Position numbers and translations under genes: made by a program. 64,000 nt of DNA from Bacillus sp. FJAT-49711 (lineage in GTDB: Bacteria; Bacillota; Bacilli; Bacillales; Bacillaceae_C). Within the stretch, counting starts at the first letter, position 1. Every line of letters starts with the position of its first letter. Shown here one piece after another: positions 35,284-44,559 of the stretch. The notes under the pieces were generated by a model. It made no database searches, had not been told where the DNA came from, and saw only the letters and a list, made by a program, of their open reading frames with translations. The DNA lies in assembly GCF_018343715.1 (NCBI RefSeq), contig NZ_JAGYPL010000002.1:186001-250000 (forward strand). The letters run 5' to 3'.

Positions 35284-36798
35284 ATGAGTAATAGACAAAC
35301 TGACGTTATCTTAATAGGTGCCGGTATCATGAGTGCGACTTTGGGGACATTTCTGAAAGAATTGGTTCCAGACTGGGAAATTACAGTGTTCGAAAAGCTC
35401 GAAAATCCGGGAGAAGAAAGCTCTAACGAATGGAATAATGCAGGTACTGGCCATGCTGCGCTGTGTGAGCTTAACTATACACCCGAAAAGCCTGACGGGT
35501 CTATAGATATCACGAAAGCGATTAAAGTAAATGAACAGTTCCAGCTTTCAAGACAGTTCTGGTCTTATCTTGTCAACAGTCATCTGATTCATAATCCACA
35601 TGATTTTATCATGCCAATCCCTCATATGAGTCTAGTAGAAGGGGAAGAGAATGTATCGTTCTTGAAAAAGCGTTTTGAGGCGCTTTCGAATAATCCTCTG
35701 TTTCAAGGGATGGAATTTTCTGATGATCCTGAGAAACTGAAGGAATGGATCCCGTTGATTATGGAAGGCCGTTCGTCAAATGAACCGCTTGCCGCAACGA
35801 AAATTGATTCTGGTACGGATGTTAACTTTGGTGCTTTAACGCGTATGCTATTTGACCATTTAAAGAGTAAAAATGTTAAGGTCAACTACAAGCATAATAT
35901 CAAAAATATTAAGCGCAACGAAGAAGGCTTATGGGAATTGAAAGTGCTTAATATGGAGAGCGGAAAAATCGAGTACCATACTGCAAAATTCATCTTTATT
36001 GGTGCAGGCGGCGGAAGCTTGCCTTTACTGCAAAAAACCGGTATTCCTGAATCTAAACATATCGGAGGCTTCCCGGTTAGCGGCCTATTTTTAGTATGCA
36101 ATGACCCGGAAGTGGCAGAGCAGCACCATGCAAAAGTGTATGGAAAAGCAAAGGTGGGCGCTCCTCCAATGTCTGTTCCGCATCTTGATACACGTTATAT
36201 CGATAATAAAAAGTCATTGTTGTTCGGTCCGTTTGCCGGTTTCTCGCCGAAGTTCCTAAAAACGGGATCGAATATGGATTTAATCTGTTCTGTAAAACCA
36301 TATAATATCCTTACGATGTTAGCAGCAGGCGTAAAGGAATTGTCTCTAACAAAATATTTAATCCAGCAAGTATTGTTATCTCACGAAAAACGCATGGATG
36401 AACTGCGCGAATTTATTCCGAATGCTAAAAGTGATGATTGGGATATCGTCGTAGCAGGTCAACGTGTACAAGTAATCAAAGATACAGATACTGGTGGCAG
36501 AGGGACCCTTCAATTTGGTACGGAAGTTGTGACTGCGTCTGATGGGTCAGTCGCTGCATTGCTCGGTGCTTCACCAGGTGCATCGACTGCTGTTCACGTT
36601 ATGCTTGAAGTTTTGGAAAAATGCTTCCCGCAATACATGAATGAATGGGAACCGAAGATTAAGGAAATGATTCCTTCTTACGGCATGCCGCTTTCTGAAA
36701 ACCCAGAGTTTTTCCATACAGTTCATGCATCAACAGCGCAGGCACTTGGTTTAAGTGACCACAAAGAGTTGCAGACAGCGGGGCAAGGTGTATCATAA
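35284..36798 (+). CDS. mqo: Malate:quinone oxidoreductase
   Basis: A 504-residue Mqo, the usual length. The N-terminal FAD-binding motif is [20 protein letters not shown] (about 9-28), and family signatures follow: [21 protein letters not shown] near residue 50, [19 protein letters not shown] near 240 and a C-terminal [20 protein letters not shown]. The enzyme oxidises malate to oxaloacetate and passes electrons directly to quinone at the membrane, a membrane-linked alternative to NAD-malate dehydrogenase. Monocistronic: AAGGAAG ribosome site before ATG and a terminator at 36816. Confidence 0.97.
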   Translation: MSNRQTDVILIGAGIMSATLGTFLKELVPDWEITVFEKLENPGEESSNEWNNAGTGHAALCELNYTPEKPDGSIDITKAIKVNEQFQLSRQFWSYLVNSHLIHNPHDFIMPIPHMSLVEGEENVSFLKKRFEALSNNPLFQGMEFSDDPEKLKEWIPLIMEGRSSNEPLAATKIDSGTDVNFGALTRMLFDHLKSKNVKVNYKHNIKNIKRNEEGLWELKVLNMESGKIEYHTAKFIFIGAGGGSLPLLQKTGIPESKHIGGFPVSGLFLVCNDPEVAEQHHAKVYGKAKVGAPPMSVPHLDTRYIDNKKSLLFGPFAGFSPKFLKTGSNMDLICSVKPYNILTMLAAGVKELSLTKYLIQQVLLSHEKRMDELREFIPNAKSDDWDIVVAGQRVQVIKDTDTGGRGTLQFGTEVVTASDGSVAALLGASPGASTAVHVMLEVLEKCFPQYMNEWEPKIKEMIPSYGMPLSENPEFFHTVHASTAQALGLSDHKELQTAGQGVS

Positions 36799-36815
36799 AG
36801 TAAATATAAGTTGTT

Positions 36816-36855
36816 AAGTCATTGATGTGTTTTTACATATCAATGGCTTTTTTGT
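36816..36855 (+). terminator. Terminator after mqo
   Basis: Stem AGTCATTGATGTG (from 36817) with CATATCAATGGCT, allowing one mismatch and a G-U pair, followed by a long T-run (TTTTTTGTTCTTTTTTTTT). Confidence 0.85.
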
Positions 36856-36955
36856 TCTTTTTTTTAATATTGCGTTCTGTTTCTATAGTTCCAGGGAATA
36901 ATGGAAGGAGAAAATTAAGTGAAGGCGAGGGCACTATTTGATAAGAATAAAGCTA

Positions 36956-37374
36956 ATGGAACGATTGGAAGCCCGCAAAGATGAAATGATCAAAATTCAC
37001 CGTTATTTACATGAGAATCCGGAACTATCTTTTGAGGAAGAAAAAACAGCTAAATATATTTTAGATTTTTATGATATAGCTGAGAACACTTGTGATTTCA
37101 ATCATGAGATGAATCGGCTTCGAATCGGGCGTGACTTCATGTCACGTTAACGTAGGAACTGTGGGGATAGCCTAATCCATTAGAAGCCAATGGGTTTCTG
37201 TACTTAGGAATCTTACGACTTTAGCCGTGAGAGGTTCAAATTGGATGTACGCCAAAAGGGGTGGAAAAACCTTATTTTAACCATAATCCGAAATTTGATA
37301 TTGACGAAGATTCCCTAATCGTTGCTGCAAAAGCAGTTGGCTATGTCGTTTGCGGATACTATGGAATAGAATAA
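36956..37374 (+). pseudogene. M20 family amidohydrolase, middle lost
   Basis: The first 36 or so codons (MERLEARKDEMIKIHRYLHE, then NPELSFEEEKTAKYILDFYD) are the N-terminus of an M20 N-acyl-amino-acid/peptide amidohydrolase. Homology then stops. It resumes at about 37240 in a different segment with GCTPKGVEKPYFNHNPKFD and ends DEDSLIVAAKAVGYVV...GIE with TAA at 37372-37374, which is the normal C-terminus of that family. About 300 central codons, including the metal site, are missing, and an IS200/IS605-like fragment occupies the join. The gene cannot make an active enzyme. Confidence 0.82.
37109..37239 (+). mobile_element. Relic of an IS200/IS605 (TnpB-type) element right end
   Basis: A short reading frame ending NVGTVGIA-stop (codons 37149-37175) looks like a TnpB C-terminus. 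It is followed by GGGATAGCC... and an end hairpin CTTACGAC-ttta-GCCGTGAG (about 37212-37231) flanked by GAAT/GGTTC, finishing with AGGTTCAA at 37232-37239. This is the pattern of the right end, and of the omega-RNA scaffold, of IS605/IS1341-type elements. The amidohydrolase frame resumes exactly after TTCAA. The left part and most of tnpB are gone. Identification rests on remembered motif patterns and not on a search. Confidence 0.6.
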
Positions 37375-37418
37375 GCTGCACAAGAAATCAGTAGAGGCAG
37401 CTCGAGGCTAATCGAATA

Positions 37419-37468
37419 AAACAAGCAATACAAGATATTCATTAGTAATATTCTTGCCTTGCTTGTTT
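37419..37468. terminator. Hairpin between pseudogene and convergent hydrolase
   Basis: AAACAAGCAA (37419-37428) pairs with TTGCTTGTTT (37459-37468), with an inner CAAGATATT/AATATTCTTG stem. It can end transcription from both sides. Confidence 0.65.
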
Positions 37469-37504
37469 ACTTTGTTCTGTATATTTAAATTATTCGATAT
37501 ACAA

Positions 37505-38365
37505 TTAAATATATTTCTCTATAAAACGTAAAACCTCCGTAAAAGCTTCCTTCACCTGTGGTTGGGACATATTTTGGTCAAACACATGTTTTCCATTTTT
37601 AATCGTAATGAGATTATGTGGAACATTTCCTTTTTTTAATGTCTCTGCAAATTGAACTGATTCATCATAAGGTACGTCTTCATCACAATCCCCATGTAAA
37701 AGTAGTGTTGGTGGATAAGTTTTATCCACTTTTTCTATTGGACAAAAGGCTTTCAATTGGTCTTTGTCTGAAGCTAGGTTCACATCCGTTACATAGTCTA
37801 GCCATTTTCCTTGCTGACGACAAAATAAATAAATAGCATATCTTTTTTCAATCGGTGCTGAAGAAATTTGGTGAGGCTTAATCAATTGTTTTGCTAATAT
37901 TTCCGGTACGATCGTAGTTTTAACATAGTGTGGGCTTGGCTTTAAATACCAGTCGCCGAGAATATTTCCATATCCATAAAATGAAACGATGACATTTGGT
38001 TTTTCTTTAAACGTTCCGGTAGTTAATGCGAGATAAGCTCCGGCAGAACCACCAATGACGCCGATTCGATTTCGGTCAAATTGAAAGAAATTCTGGTTTT
38101 TCACCCAATATAGCGCATCCTCAATATCCTCGATAATTTCAGGAAGTTTCGCTTCTGGAGCAAGACGATAATCAATTGAAAATACATGATACCCAGCATG
38201 ATTATATAACGCCACTTGTTCTTTTAATATGTCCTCTTTTGTCCCCCAAACGAGTCCACCGCCATGAATGTAAACAATTAATGGGGCGCTTTCATCTTCG
38301 ACGGCATACAAGTCACCTTTGACTTCGCAATCGTTTATTTTCTTATATACATACGTTGTGAGCAT
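37505..38365 (-). CDS. Alpha/beta hydrolase (HSL-like carboxylesterase)
   Basis: A 286-residue alpha/beta hydrolase. The oxyanion-hole motif HGGGLVWG (about residue 33) and nucleophile elbow GGSAGAYLAL (Ser about 114) mark the hormone-sensitive-lipase/BD-FAE-like group; the acid residue is probably Asp in HGDCDEDVPYD (about 230) and the catalytic His lies in KNGKHVFDQN (about 262). No signal peptide, so cytoplasmic. The start ATG at 38365 is chosen because AAAGGGTGG lies 8 nt before it. It is divergent from the FdrA-type operon (419 bp between starts), so it might supply a substrate to that pathway, but this is speculative. Confidence 0.87.
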   Translation of the reverse strand: MLTTYVYKKINDCEVKGDLYAVEDESAPLIVYIHGGGLVWGTKEDILKEQVALYNHAGYHVFSIDYRLAPEAKLPEIIEDIEDALYWVKNQNFFQFDRNRIGVIGGSAGAYLALTTGTFKEKPNVIVSFYGYGNILGDWYLKPSPHYVKTTIVPEILAKQLIKPHQISSAPIEKRYAIYLFCRQQGKWLDYVTDVNLASDKDQLKAFCPIEKVDKTYPPTLLLHGDCDEDVPYDESVQFAETLKKGNVPHNLITIKNGKHVFDQNMSQPQVKEAFTEVLRFIEKYI

Positions 38366-38645
38366 TTCAATTTCCACCCTTTGTATTTTCGATTAAAAAG
38401 CATTTATTTAACTTTATTCCATATTTTCGTAAGACGAGTAATCGCAGTAGCGAATGTTGCCTCCACTGGATGCCGCTACATTTATGAAAGGGAATTTATG
38501 GAACAAAACGGGATTTTCTTGTTATAAATCATACATCAAATTAAAAGCTGTGGAAGAAGAAATCCCCATTTTTAATGTTTTTTTAATATCGCATGTCTCT
38601 TGAAACCTTATAAATCCAGGGATTGTCTAATTTTTTAGGTTTTTG

Positions 38646-38673
38646 TAATGTAACCACTTTCAATTTTATTCGA
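38646..38673 (+). promoter_or_regulatory. 28-nt motif shared with the MFS gene upstream region (copy A)
   Basis: Starts TAATGTAACCACTTTC and ends AATTTTATTCGA. It is 26/28 identical to 48376-48403. It lies 110 nt before the fdrA-type start, with TATTATATA (about 38688-38696) downstream as a possible -10 region. Likely a binding site for the response regulator encoded at 47401, or a shared promoter element. The rest of the 38366-38783 gap shows nothing recognisable. Confidence 0.6.
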
Positions 38674-38783
38674 TTGTAATGGGCCCTATTATATACTCCA
38701 GTTGTACAAACAAAAGTCGCCAATTTATTAATTAAGCGAGACGGCGTGAATGTAACTAAAAATACTTTACGAGGTGATTTAAG

Positions 38784-41780
38784 GTGCTTTATACGATTAT
38801 TAAAAAGAATTCTTATCAAGATTCTATTAACCTTATGCTCCTAACAAATGCAGTAGCTGCAACAGAGGGAGTGAATAAAGTACAAATTATGATGGGTACA
38901 CCTGCGAACAAGGATATTTTCAAAGGTGCAAATCTATACACAGATGAGTTGGAAACAGCTGAGTCCAATGATATGGCCATCGTAATTGATACAGATGACG
39001 AAGGAAAAGTACAAGAAGTGCTAGAAAAAGTTGATCAATATTTACAAGATCAATCTATTAGCGGCGGTTCCGAAACATTCGAAACAGTACGTACTTGGGA
39101 TCGTGCTAAAAAAGCATTGCCTGATGCAAATGTTGCTCTTATATCTGTACCTGGACAATATGCTGCTGAAGAAGCACATAAAGCTTTAGATATGGGACTT
39201 CATACTTTCTTGTTCAGCGATAACGTATCAGTGGAAGATGAAGTTGCTTTAAAACAAAAAGCACATGATAAAGGCTTGCTTGTTATGGGTCCTGACTGTG
39301 GTACTGGAATTCTTGATGGTATTCCAATGGCGTTTGCTAACGTCGTAAATAAAGGCCGTATTGGTATTGTTGGCGCTTCTGGAACTGGTATTCAAGAAGT
39401 TACAGCGATTATTGACCGTTTAGGTGAAGGTGTCAGCCATGCAATTGGTACAGGTGGCCGTGACTTAAAAGAGCCAATTGGCGCGATTACGATGATGGAC
39501 GGAATTAAGGCGTTAGAAAATCATAATCAAACAGAAATTATTGTTGTTATTTCTAAGCCGCCAGCAGAATCAGTACGCAAAGAAGTAGAAGCATTGCTTC
39601 ACAGTTTATCAAAACCAGTTGTCGCAATCTTCCTTGGAGAAAAACCAACAAAACATGAAGGCAATATTTATCAAGCCTATACGTTGGAAGAAACGGCACT
39701 AATTGCTGTTGATTTAGCAAAGAAAAATGATATTAAAGAAAACTATGCAGATGGTGACTATACAGCAGATAATGCTGAACTTGCAAATGGTCAAAAGACA
39801 ATCAAAGGCCTATTCTCAGGCGGTACATTAGCTTCTGAAGCAGCCGTGTTAATTTCTGATGCACTAGGTTTAGGCAGCCATATTACAAATGTTGATGGTT
39901 ATGTTCTAAAACAAGACGGCCATGAAGTTGTTGACCTTGGAGATGACAAATATACGCAAGGTAAGCCACATCCAATGATTGACCCTGAAACAAGAGCACG
40001 TTTCATTGAACAAGCTGCAGATGATCCAAGCACAGCAGTTGTCGTATTAGATTTCGTACTTGGTTATGGCTCACATGATGATATGGCAAGTGCATTGCTT
40101 CCATATATTCAAAAAGCTGTTGCAAAAGCAAAAGATCAAGGCAGAACATTGCATGTTGTTGCATCTGTATGTGGTACAGCCAATGACCCACAAAGCTATG
40201 GAGACCAACGCAAAAAATTATCCGATGCAGGAATTATCGTGAAGGATAATAATAACCAAGCTGTCCGTACAGCATTATCAATTGTTGGATTAAAAGTAGA
40301 AGATCCACAAAAAGTGCTTGTTCCTTATGAAGGAGAAGTAAGAAACTTTGATTTAACCGTTTCAGAAGAGATTACTAATCTTTTAAATAATAAACCTAGC
40401 GTCATTAACGTTGGATTAAAGAGCTTCACAGATGCGATTATCGCTCACGGCGGCCGCGTCGTTCAATACGATTGGAGACCAGTTGCAGGCGGTAATGAAA
40501 AAATGAGAAAAGTTTTGAGCTTACTGAACTCAGAAACAGAAGCAAATGAAGCGGTTGTTGAAAAAATTACAAATTCAGCTCCTTTCCTCATTGATGTTGT
40601 ACCAGCGAAAGAAAAAATTGCTGAATTAAATGAAGGAAAAGTATTACTACATGCTGGTCCACCAATTAAATGGGAAGACATGACAGGCCCAATGCAAGGT
40701 TCTTGTGTCGGCGCGGGGCTGTTTGAAGGCTGGGCTGAAACAGAAGAAGAAGTAAGAAGCATGCTTGAAAATGGTGAAGTTACATTTATCCCTTGCCACC
40801 ATGTGAATGCAGTAGGACCAATGGGAGGAATTACTTCAGCAAATATGCCAGTATTTGTTGTTGAAAACCGCTTAGAAGGTAATGAAGCTTACTGTATTAT
40901 GAACGAAGGAATCGGAAAGGTGCTTCGCTTCGGTGCTTACTCTGAAGAAGTTATCACTCGTCTACATTGGATGAAAGATATTTTAGGGCCTACTATTGCA
41001 AGAGCTCTAAAACTTACAGAGGACGGCTTAAACTTAAATGTAATGATTGCAAAAGCAATTACAATGGGTGACGAATTCCACCAACGTAATATTGCAGCAT
41101 CCTTAATATTCTTAAAAGAAATCAGCCCACTTATTGTACAACTTGAGATGGATGATAAAGATAAAAAAGATGTAATCCAATTCTTAGCTGACACAGATCA
41201 ATTCTTCTTAAATATCGCTATGGCTACAAGTAAATCAGTCATGGACGGAGCAAGAACGATTAAAGAAGGTACTGTTGTTACAGCAATGTGCCGTAACGGA
41301 AAAGATTTTGGTATTCGTATTAGTGGAATGGGTGATGAATGGTTCACTGCACCAGTTAATACACCACAAGGCCTATTCTTTACAGGCTATTCTCAAGAAG
41401 ATGCAAACCCAGATATCGGTGATAGCGCGATTACAGAAACATTTGGCGTCGGTGGTATGGCGATGATTGCAGCTCCTGGTGTAACACGTTTCGTAGGTGC
41501 AGGCGGTTTCCAAGATGCACTAAAAACGAGTGAAGAAATGAGCGAAATTTGTATCGGACAAAACAGTAACTTTACAATTCCTACATGGGATTTCCAAGGT
41601 GCATGTCTTGGAATCGATTCTCGCAAAGTAGTAGAAACAGGAATTGAGCCAGTCATTAATACTGGTATTGCTCATAAAGAAGCAGGCGTTGGACAAGTTG
41701 GTGCAGGTACTGTTCGTGCTCCTAAAGAATGTTTCGAAAAAGCTTTAGAAGCATACGCAAAAAAACTGGGCTTAATCTAA
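38784..41780 (+). CDS. fdrA: FdrA-DUF1116 fusion, oxamate carbamoyltransferase-like (AllF-AllG)
   Basis: A 998-residue protein. Residues 1 to about 515 are FdrA-like, with a succinyl-CoA-synthetase-alpha-type Rossmann core (VALISVPGQYAAEEAHKALD, VMGPDCGTGIL, IGIVGASGTGIQEVTAII) and a ligase-like half ending near VEDPQKVL. From about 525 it is a DUF1116/YlbE protein: GLKSFTDAIIAHGGRVVQYD, HAGPPIKWEDMTGPMQGSCV, PCHHVNAVGPMGGIT and FTGYSQEDANPDIGDSAITE. In E. coli these are separate genes (fdrA, ylbE) reported as subunits of oxamate carbamoyltransferase with YlbF. GTG start with GAGGTGA 6 nt before it. First gene of an operon with a DUF2877 protein and carbamate kinase. Confidence 0.88.
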   Translation: MLYTIIKKNSYQDSINLMLLTNAVAATEGVNKVQIMMGTPANKDIFKGANLYTDELETAESNDMAIVIDTDDEGKVQEVLEKVDQYLQDQSISGGSETFETVRTWDRAKKALPDANVALISVPGQYAAEEAHKALDMGLHTFLFSDNVSVEDEVALKQKAHDKGLLVMGPDCGTGILDGIPMAFANVVNKGRIGIVGASGTGIQEVTAIIDRLGEGVSHAIGTGGRDLKEPIGAITMMDGIKALENHNQTEIIVVISKPPAESVRKEVEALLHSLSKPVVAIFLGEKPTKHEGNIYQAYTLEETALIAVDLAKKNDIKENYADGDYTADNAELANGQKTIKGLFSGGTLASEAAVLISDALGLGSHITNVDGYVLKQDGHEVVDLGDDKYTQGKPHPMIDPETRARFIEQAADDPSTAVVVLDFVLGYGSHDDMASALLPYIQKAVAKAKDQGRTLHVVASVCGTANDPQSYGDQRKKLSDAGIIVKDNNNQAVRTALSIVGLKVEDPQKVLVPYEGEVRNFDLTVSEEITNLLNNKPSVINVGLKSFTDAIIAHGGRVVQYDWRPVAGGNEKMRKVLSLLNSETEANEAVVEKITNSAPFLIDVVPAKEKIAELNEGKVLLHAGPPIKWEDMTGPMQGSCVGAGLFEGWAETEEEVRSMLENGEVTFIPCHHVNAVGPMGGITSANMPVFVVENRLEGNEAYCIMNEGIGKVLRFGAYSEEVITRLHWMKDILGPTIARALKLTEDGLNLNVMIAKAITMGDEFHQRNIAASLIFLKEISPLIVQLEMDDKDKKDVIQFLADTDQFFLNIAMATSKSVMDGARTIKEGTVVTAMCRNGKDFGIRISGMGDEWFTAPVNTPQGLFFTGYSQEDANPDIGDSAITETFGVGGMAMIAAPGVTRFVGAGGFQDALKTSEEMSEICIGQNSNFTIPTWDFQGACLGIDSRKVVETGIEPVINTGIAHKEAGVGQVGAGTVRAPKECFEKALEAYAKKLGLI

Positions 41781-41787
41781 AAAGACA

Positions 41788-42687
41788 ATGAACAAAACTT
41801 TCTATATAGAGGAATATGCAAAAAATATTCCTCTTTTCCTTACTGAAAATGAAACAGGCTATATCCACAGCGTCTTTAACAATGGAGTAAATATCAAATT
41901 AGGCAAGCGTCTATTATTTATAGGCACGACAAAAAATGGCCAACTTCCTTTTGGCGCCCATCTGTCCAAAGAAGTGAATGAGCAAATTCTTAAGGAAATA
42001 GATAAAGATAGTCCAGTTCATTGGAATCATATGGCACAAACCCTTAGCTTTAATGACGGAAATGTGATCCTATCATTTGCAAAAGCACGAGTATATGAAA
42101 ATACAATAAGTGTTTCGGGTGATATGGATGCAATGTGTCGCAGCATTGAAACAATATTAATTTCGTTATTAAACTATGATGCCACTACTGGTTTAGATGT
42201 ACCAATTGAACAGTTTGTTTTAGATTATTTACAAAGAAAAACAACAAGCGATTCGATAGATGAAACTATATTATTACAATTTAATAAACTAACACACTCT
42301 TTATTTACAGAAGATAAAGAGACGTGCCTCACCGCTCTGCGTTATTTACTAGGAAGAGGAAGGGGACTAACCCCATCTGGTGATGATCATATTGTTGGAT
42401 TACTCGCGGTACAAGCGGCGTCTCGTCCGTTTCACCCTACCTTTAATGAAGCTGTTCTATCATTAGTAGAAAATGAATCGATTACGACAGATGTTGCAAA
42501 AGAGTATTTATACTATGCTGCTAATGGTCAGTTTAGTTCGACTGTCGTAAGCGTTATCGAACATTTAATAGAGGATACAGATGTATTACCTGAAAAACTC
42601 GAAAGTTTACTAGCCGTTGGACATAGTTCCGGCGTAGATACGATTTTTGGAATTTTATTAGGTCTATTAGCTTGGAGGAGAAAATAA
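41788..42687 (+). CDS. DUF2877 protein (YlbF/AllH-like)
   Basis: A 299-residue DUF2877 protein. The diagnostic stretch is LGRGRGLTPSGDDHIVGLLA near residue 190, a glycine-rich loop plus Asp-Asp that probably forms part of the active site, followed by a helix with NESITTDVAKEYLYYAANGQ and the C-terminal GHSSGVDTIFGILLGL. In E. coli the equivalent YlbF acts with FdrA and YlbE in carbamoyl transfer from oxalurate/oxamate. It starts 7 nt after the fusion gene without a strong ribosome site, so translation is probably coupled. Its stop is 2 nt before the carbamate kinase start. Confidence 0.85.
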   Translation: MNKTFYIEEYAKNIPLFLTENETGYIHSVFNNGVNIKLGKRLLFIGTTKNGQLPFGAHLSKEVNEQILKEIDKDSPVHWNHMAQTLSFNDGNVILSFAKARVYENTISVSGDMDAMCRSIETILISLLNYDATTGLDVPIEQFVLDYLQRKTTSDSIDETILLQFNKLTHSLFTEDKETCLTALRYLLGRGRGLTPSGDDHIVGLLAVQAASRPFHPTFNEAVLSLVENESITTDVAKEYLYYAANGQFSSTVVSVIEHLIEDTDVLPEKLESLLAVGHSSGVDTIFGILLGLLAWRRK

Positions 42688-42689
42688 AC

Positions 42690-43628
42690 ATGTCAGAAAA
42701 AGTAGTAATTGCCCTTGGCGGAAATGCCATTTTGCAGCCAAAGCAAGAAGCAACATATGAAAACCAATTAGAAAACGTACGAAAAAGCAGTGAAGTGATT
42801 GCGCGTATTGCAAAACAAGGTCACAAGGTAGTCATTACACACGGTAATGGTCCACAAGTAGGGAATATTTTACGTCAAAATGAAGAAGCGAAGCACGTTG
42901 TTCCCGCATTACCGCTTGATGTATGCAGTGCAGAATCTCAAGGATTCATTGGCTATATGATGGAACAAACATTGAAAAATGAACTTCGTAAAGTTGATCT
43001 TGACCGTGACGTTGTGGGTATTTTAACACAAACTGAGGTTTCTTTAGATGACCCTGCTTTTACAAATCCGGATAAACCAATTGGTGTTTTTTATAGCGAA
43101 GAAGAAGCAAAACAACTTGCTGAGGAAAAAGGCTGGGTAGTAAGCGAAGATGCAGGCCGTGGCTGGAGACGCGTTGTTCCTTCACCAATGCCGCAATCCA
43201 TTGTTGATGCACCAACCATTAGGCGTCTTGTAGAATCAGATGCGATTGTTGTAGCATGCGGCGGCGGTGGAATTCCTGTCGTTTTAAATGAAGATGGCAC
43301 ATATGAAGGTGTAGAAGCAGTTATTGATAAGGACCGTAGTGGCCTTCGTTTAGCTATCGAAACTAAAGCAGATACATTTATGATTTTAACAGATGTTCAA
43401 AATGTATTCGTAAATTATGGTAAGCCAGACCAAAAAGCGCTTGAGACTATTTCTTTAGAGGAAGCGAAACAATATCAAGCAGAAGGTCAATTTTCAGCAG
43501 GAAGTATGGGCCCTAAAATGGAAGCAGCCATTAAGTTTGCAGAATTAGGCGGAAAAGCTATCATTTGTTCCCTTGACCAAGCTGATCTAGCAATGGAAGG
43601 CAAAGCGGGTACACAAATTTATAATTAA
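42690..43628 (+). CDS. arcC: Carbamate kinase
   Basis: A 312-residue amino-acid-kinase-fold enzyme. Signatures are VIALGGNAILQPKQ at the N-terminus, VITHGNGPQVGNILRQNE near residue 50, CSAESQGFIGYMMEQ near 82, VACGGGGIPVV and FSAGSMGPKMEAAIKF near the C-terminus. It transfers phosphate from carbamoyl phosphate to ADP, making ATP, CO2 and NH3. In this operon it would harvest energy from carbamoyl phosphate made by the FdrA-type enzyme. The frame is open from 42672, but AGGAG at 42676-42680 sets the ATG at 42690. A long terminator follows. Confidence 0.96.
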   Translation: MSEKVVIALGGNAILQPKQEATYENQLENVRKSSEVIARIAKQGHKVVITHGNGPQVGNILRQNEEAKHVVPALPLDVCSAESQGFIGYMMEQTLKNELRKVDLDRDVVGILTQTEVSLDDPAFTNPDKPIGVFYSEEEAKQLAEEKGWVVSEDAGRGWRRVVPSPMPQSIVDAPTIRRLVESDAIVVACGGGGIPVVLNEDGTYEGVEAVIDKDRSGLRLAIETKADTFMILTDVQNVFVNYGKPDQKALETISLEEAKQYQAEGQFSAGSMGPKMEAAIKFAELGGKAIICSLDQADLAMEGKAGTQIYN

Positions 43629-43631
43629 TCT

Positions 43632-43675
43632 ATATGGTATTAGACCTGCATGTACTTGTAGGTCTAATACCATAT
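43632..43675 (+). terminator. Terminator of the FdrA operon
   Basis: Perfect 16-bp stem ATATGGTATTAGACCT (43632-43647) with AGGTCTAATACCATAT (43660-43675), then TTG. The arms are exceptionally long for a terminator and the U-run is short. Confidence 0.75.
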
Positions 43676-43951
43676 TTGTGCATATAGGGTGTAAAATATG
43701 AATGGTTTGATAATTTTAGAGTGATATGATTAAATTTACTTTTAATCCGAATTAATATCGTACCGTTAGAGATGATGAACTTTTCTCAACCATATAGATG
43801 CATGTAATATGAATAGACTCCTGGAATCACGGGGCGTAAATTTGCTCCATTTTCAAAACCTTTTCAAAAAAGACATGCCAAAGAAACGTCACATATTTAT
43901 TTTTAAAAAAGGTTGTTTTGTAACATTGTTGCTTATCAAGATTGTGCCTTG

Positions 43952-44240
43952 GTTGATTTCCGCTACAGTTGCTCGGGGCGGGCGGATTGTCTAGCTTCAG
44001 CGCCTAGCCCCTCGAGGTCATAAGTCATATTACTACGTGGCTAAAAGGCAAGCCACTGCGTAATTTGTCTTATGCTTGTCGGGGCTGTCAAGGCGCATAC
44101 GCATTTCCATGAGCCTCCTCGGCGTAAACGCCTGTGGGGTCTCACCTGTCCCGCTGAACCCGCGACGGACAGGAAGTCCTAGTGTCGGCGTTGGCCACAG
44201 GACGTGGCCGTCTTTAGCCGACCAGGAGTCTCGCACTTTC
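43952..44240 (-). repeat. Dispersed GC-rich Bacillus-type repeat, two modules
   Basis: Two modules lie end to end. 43988-44110 begins TTGTCTAGCTTCAGCGCCTA and contains CTTGTCGGGGCTG and AAGGCGCATACGCA, the layout of a palindromic element I recall as very frequent in Bacillus genomes. Around it (GTTGATTTCCG at 43952, and 44120-44240 with GAGCCTCCTCGGC and GCCTGTGGGGTCTCACCT) are parts of a second element, whose opposite-orientation copy is at 44560-44690. The first module seems inserted into the second. No gene here is credible. Confidence 0.7.
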
Positions 44241-44302
44241 GCTACAATCAACCATTAACAGATTTTGTTTTAAATTGTTGATTCTAGTGTAAGGTATGTG
44301 AG

Positions 44303-44500
44303 TTCATAGACGGAAAATTTCCTGCTAATGCATATAGAGGAGCTTAAAAAGCAGATTTAAGCGGAGATATTCCGATTAACAGCTCAAAATGAGACAAAAT
44401 CTAGGGATTTTCATTATATAAACGAAAAAACTTCCTTTATTTTTAAGGGAAGAGGGGTATTTCTCAACTTAAACGGAATTTATCCGTTTATTTTTCAAAT
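44303..44500. repeat. Array of degenerate CGGAnnnTTCCG modules, copy 1
   Basis: Four spaced cores: AGACGGAAAATTTCCTGCTA (44309), AAGCGGAGATATTCCGATTA (44360), a weaker AAACGAAAAAACTTCCTTTA (44421), and AAACGGAATTTATCCGTTTA (44472), 51-61 bp apart. Each core is an imperfect palindrome. A similar array occurs at 57902-58100. Together with the flanking GC-rich repeats it fills the 1.1-kb gap between carbamate kinase and the sensor kinase, where I see no gene. Confidence 0.6.
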
Positions 44501-44559
44501 ACAGTGAAATCAACATTCGGTTATAACAGAGCCTATGAGCAAAAGAATATCTCAGTTGA

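Noticed and set aside
36938-37150. Intact 70-aa small protein
   Set aside because: Its first half is clearly the N-terminus of an M20 amidohydrolase, and the matching C-terminus lies downstream, so it is part of a pseudogene.
38583-38819. 78-codon ORF on the minus strand before fdrA
   Set aside because: It overlaps the fdrA start and the shared regulatory motif, with no family-like sequence.
40463-41656. Antisense ORFs of 85-99 codons within the fdrA fusion
   Set aside because: They are reverse-strand shadows of a strongly coding gene and have no initiation signals.
43809-44258. Short ORFs between carbamate kinase and the sensor kinase
   Set aside because: They run through GC-rich dispersed repeats, have unusual composition and no ribosome sites.
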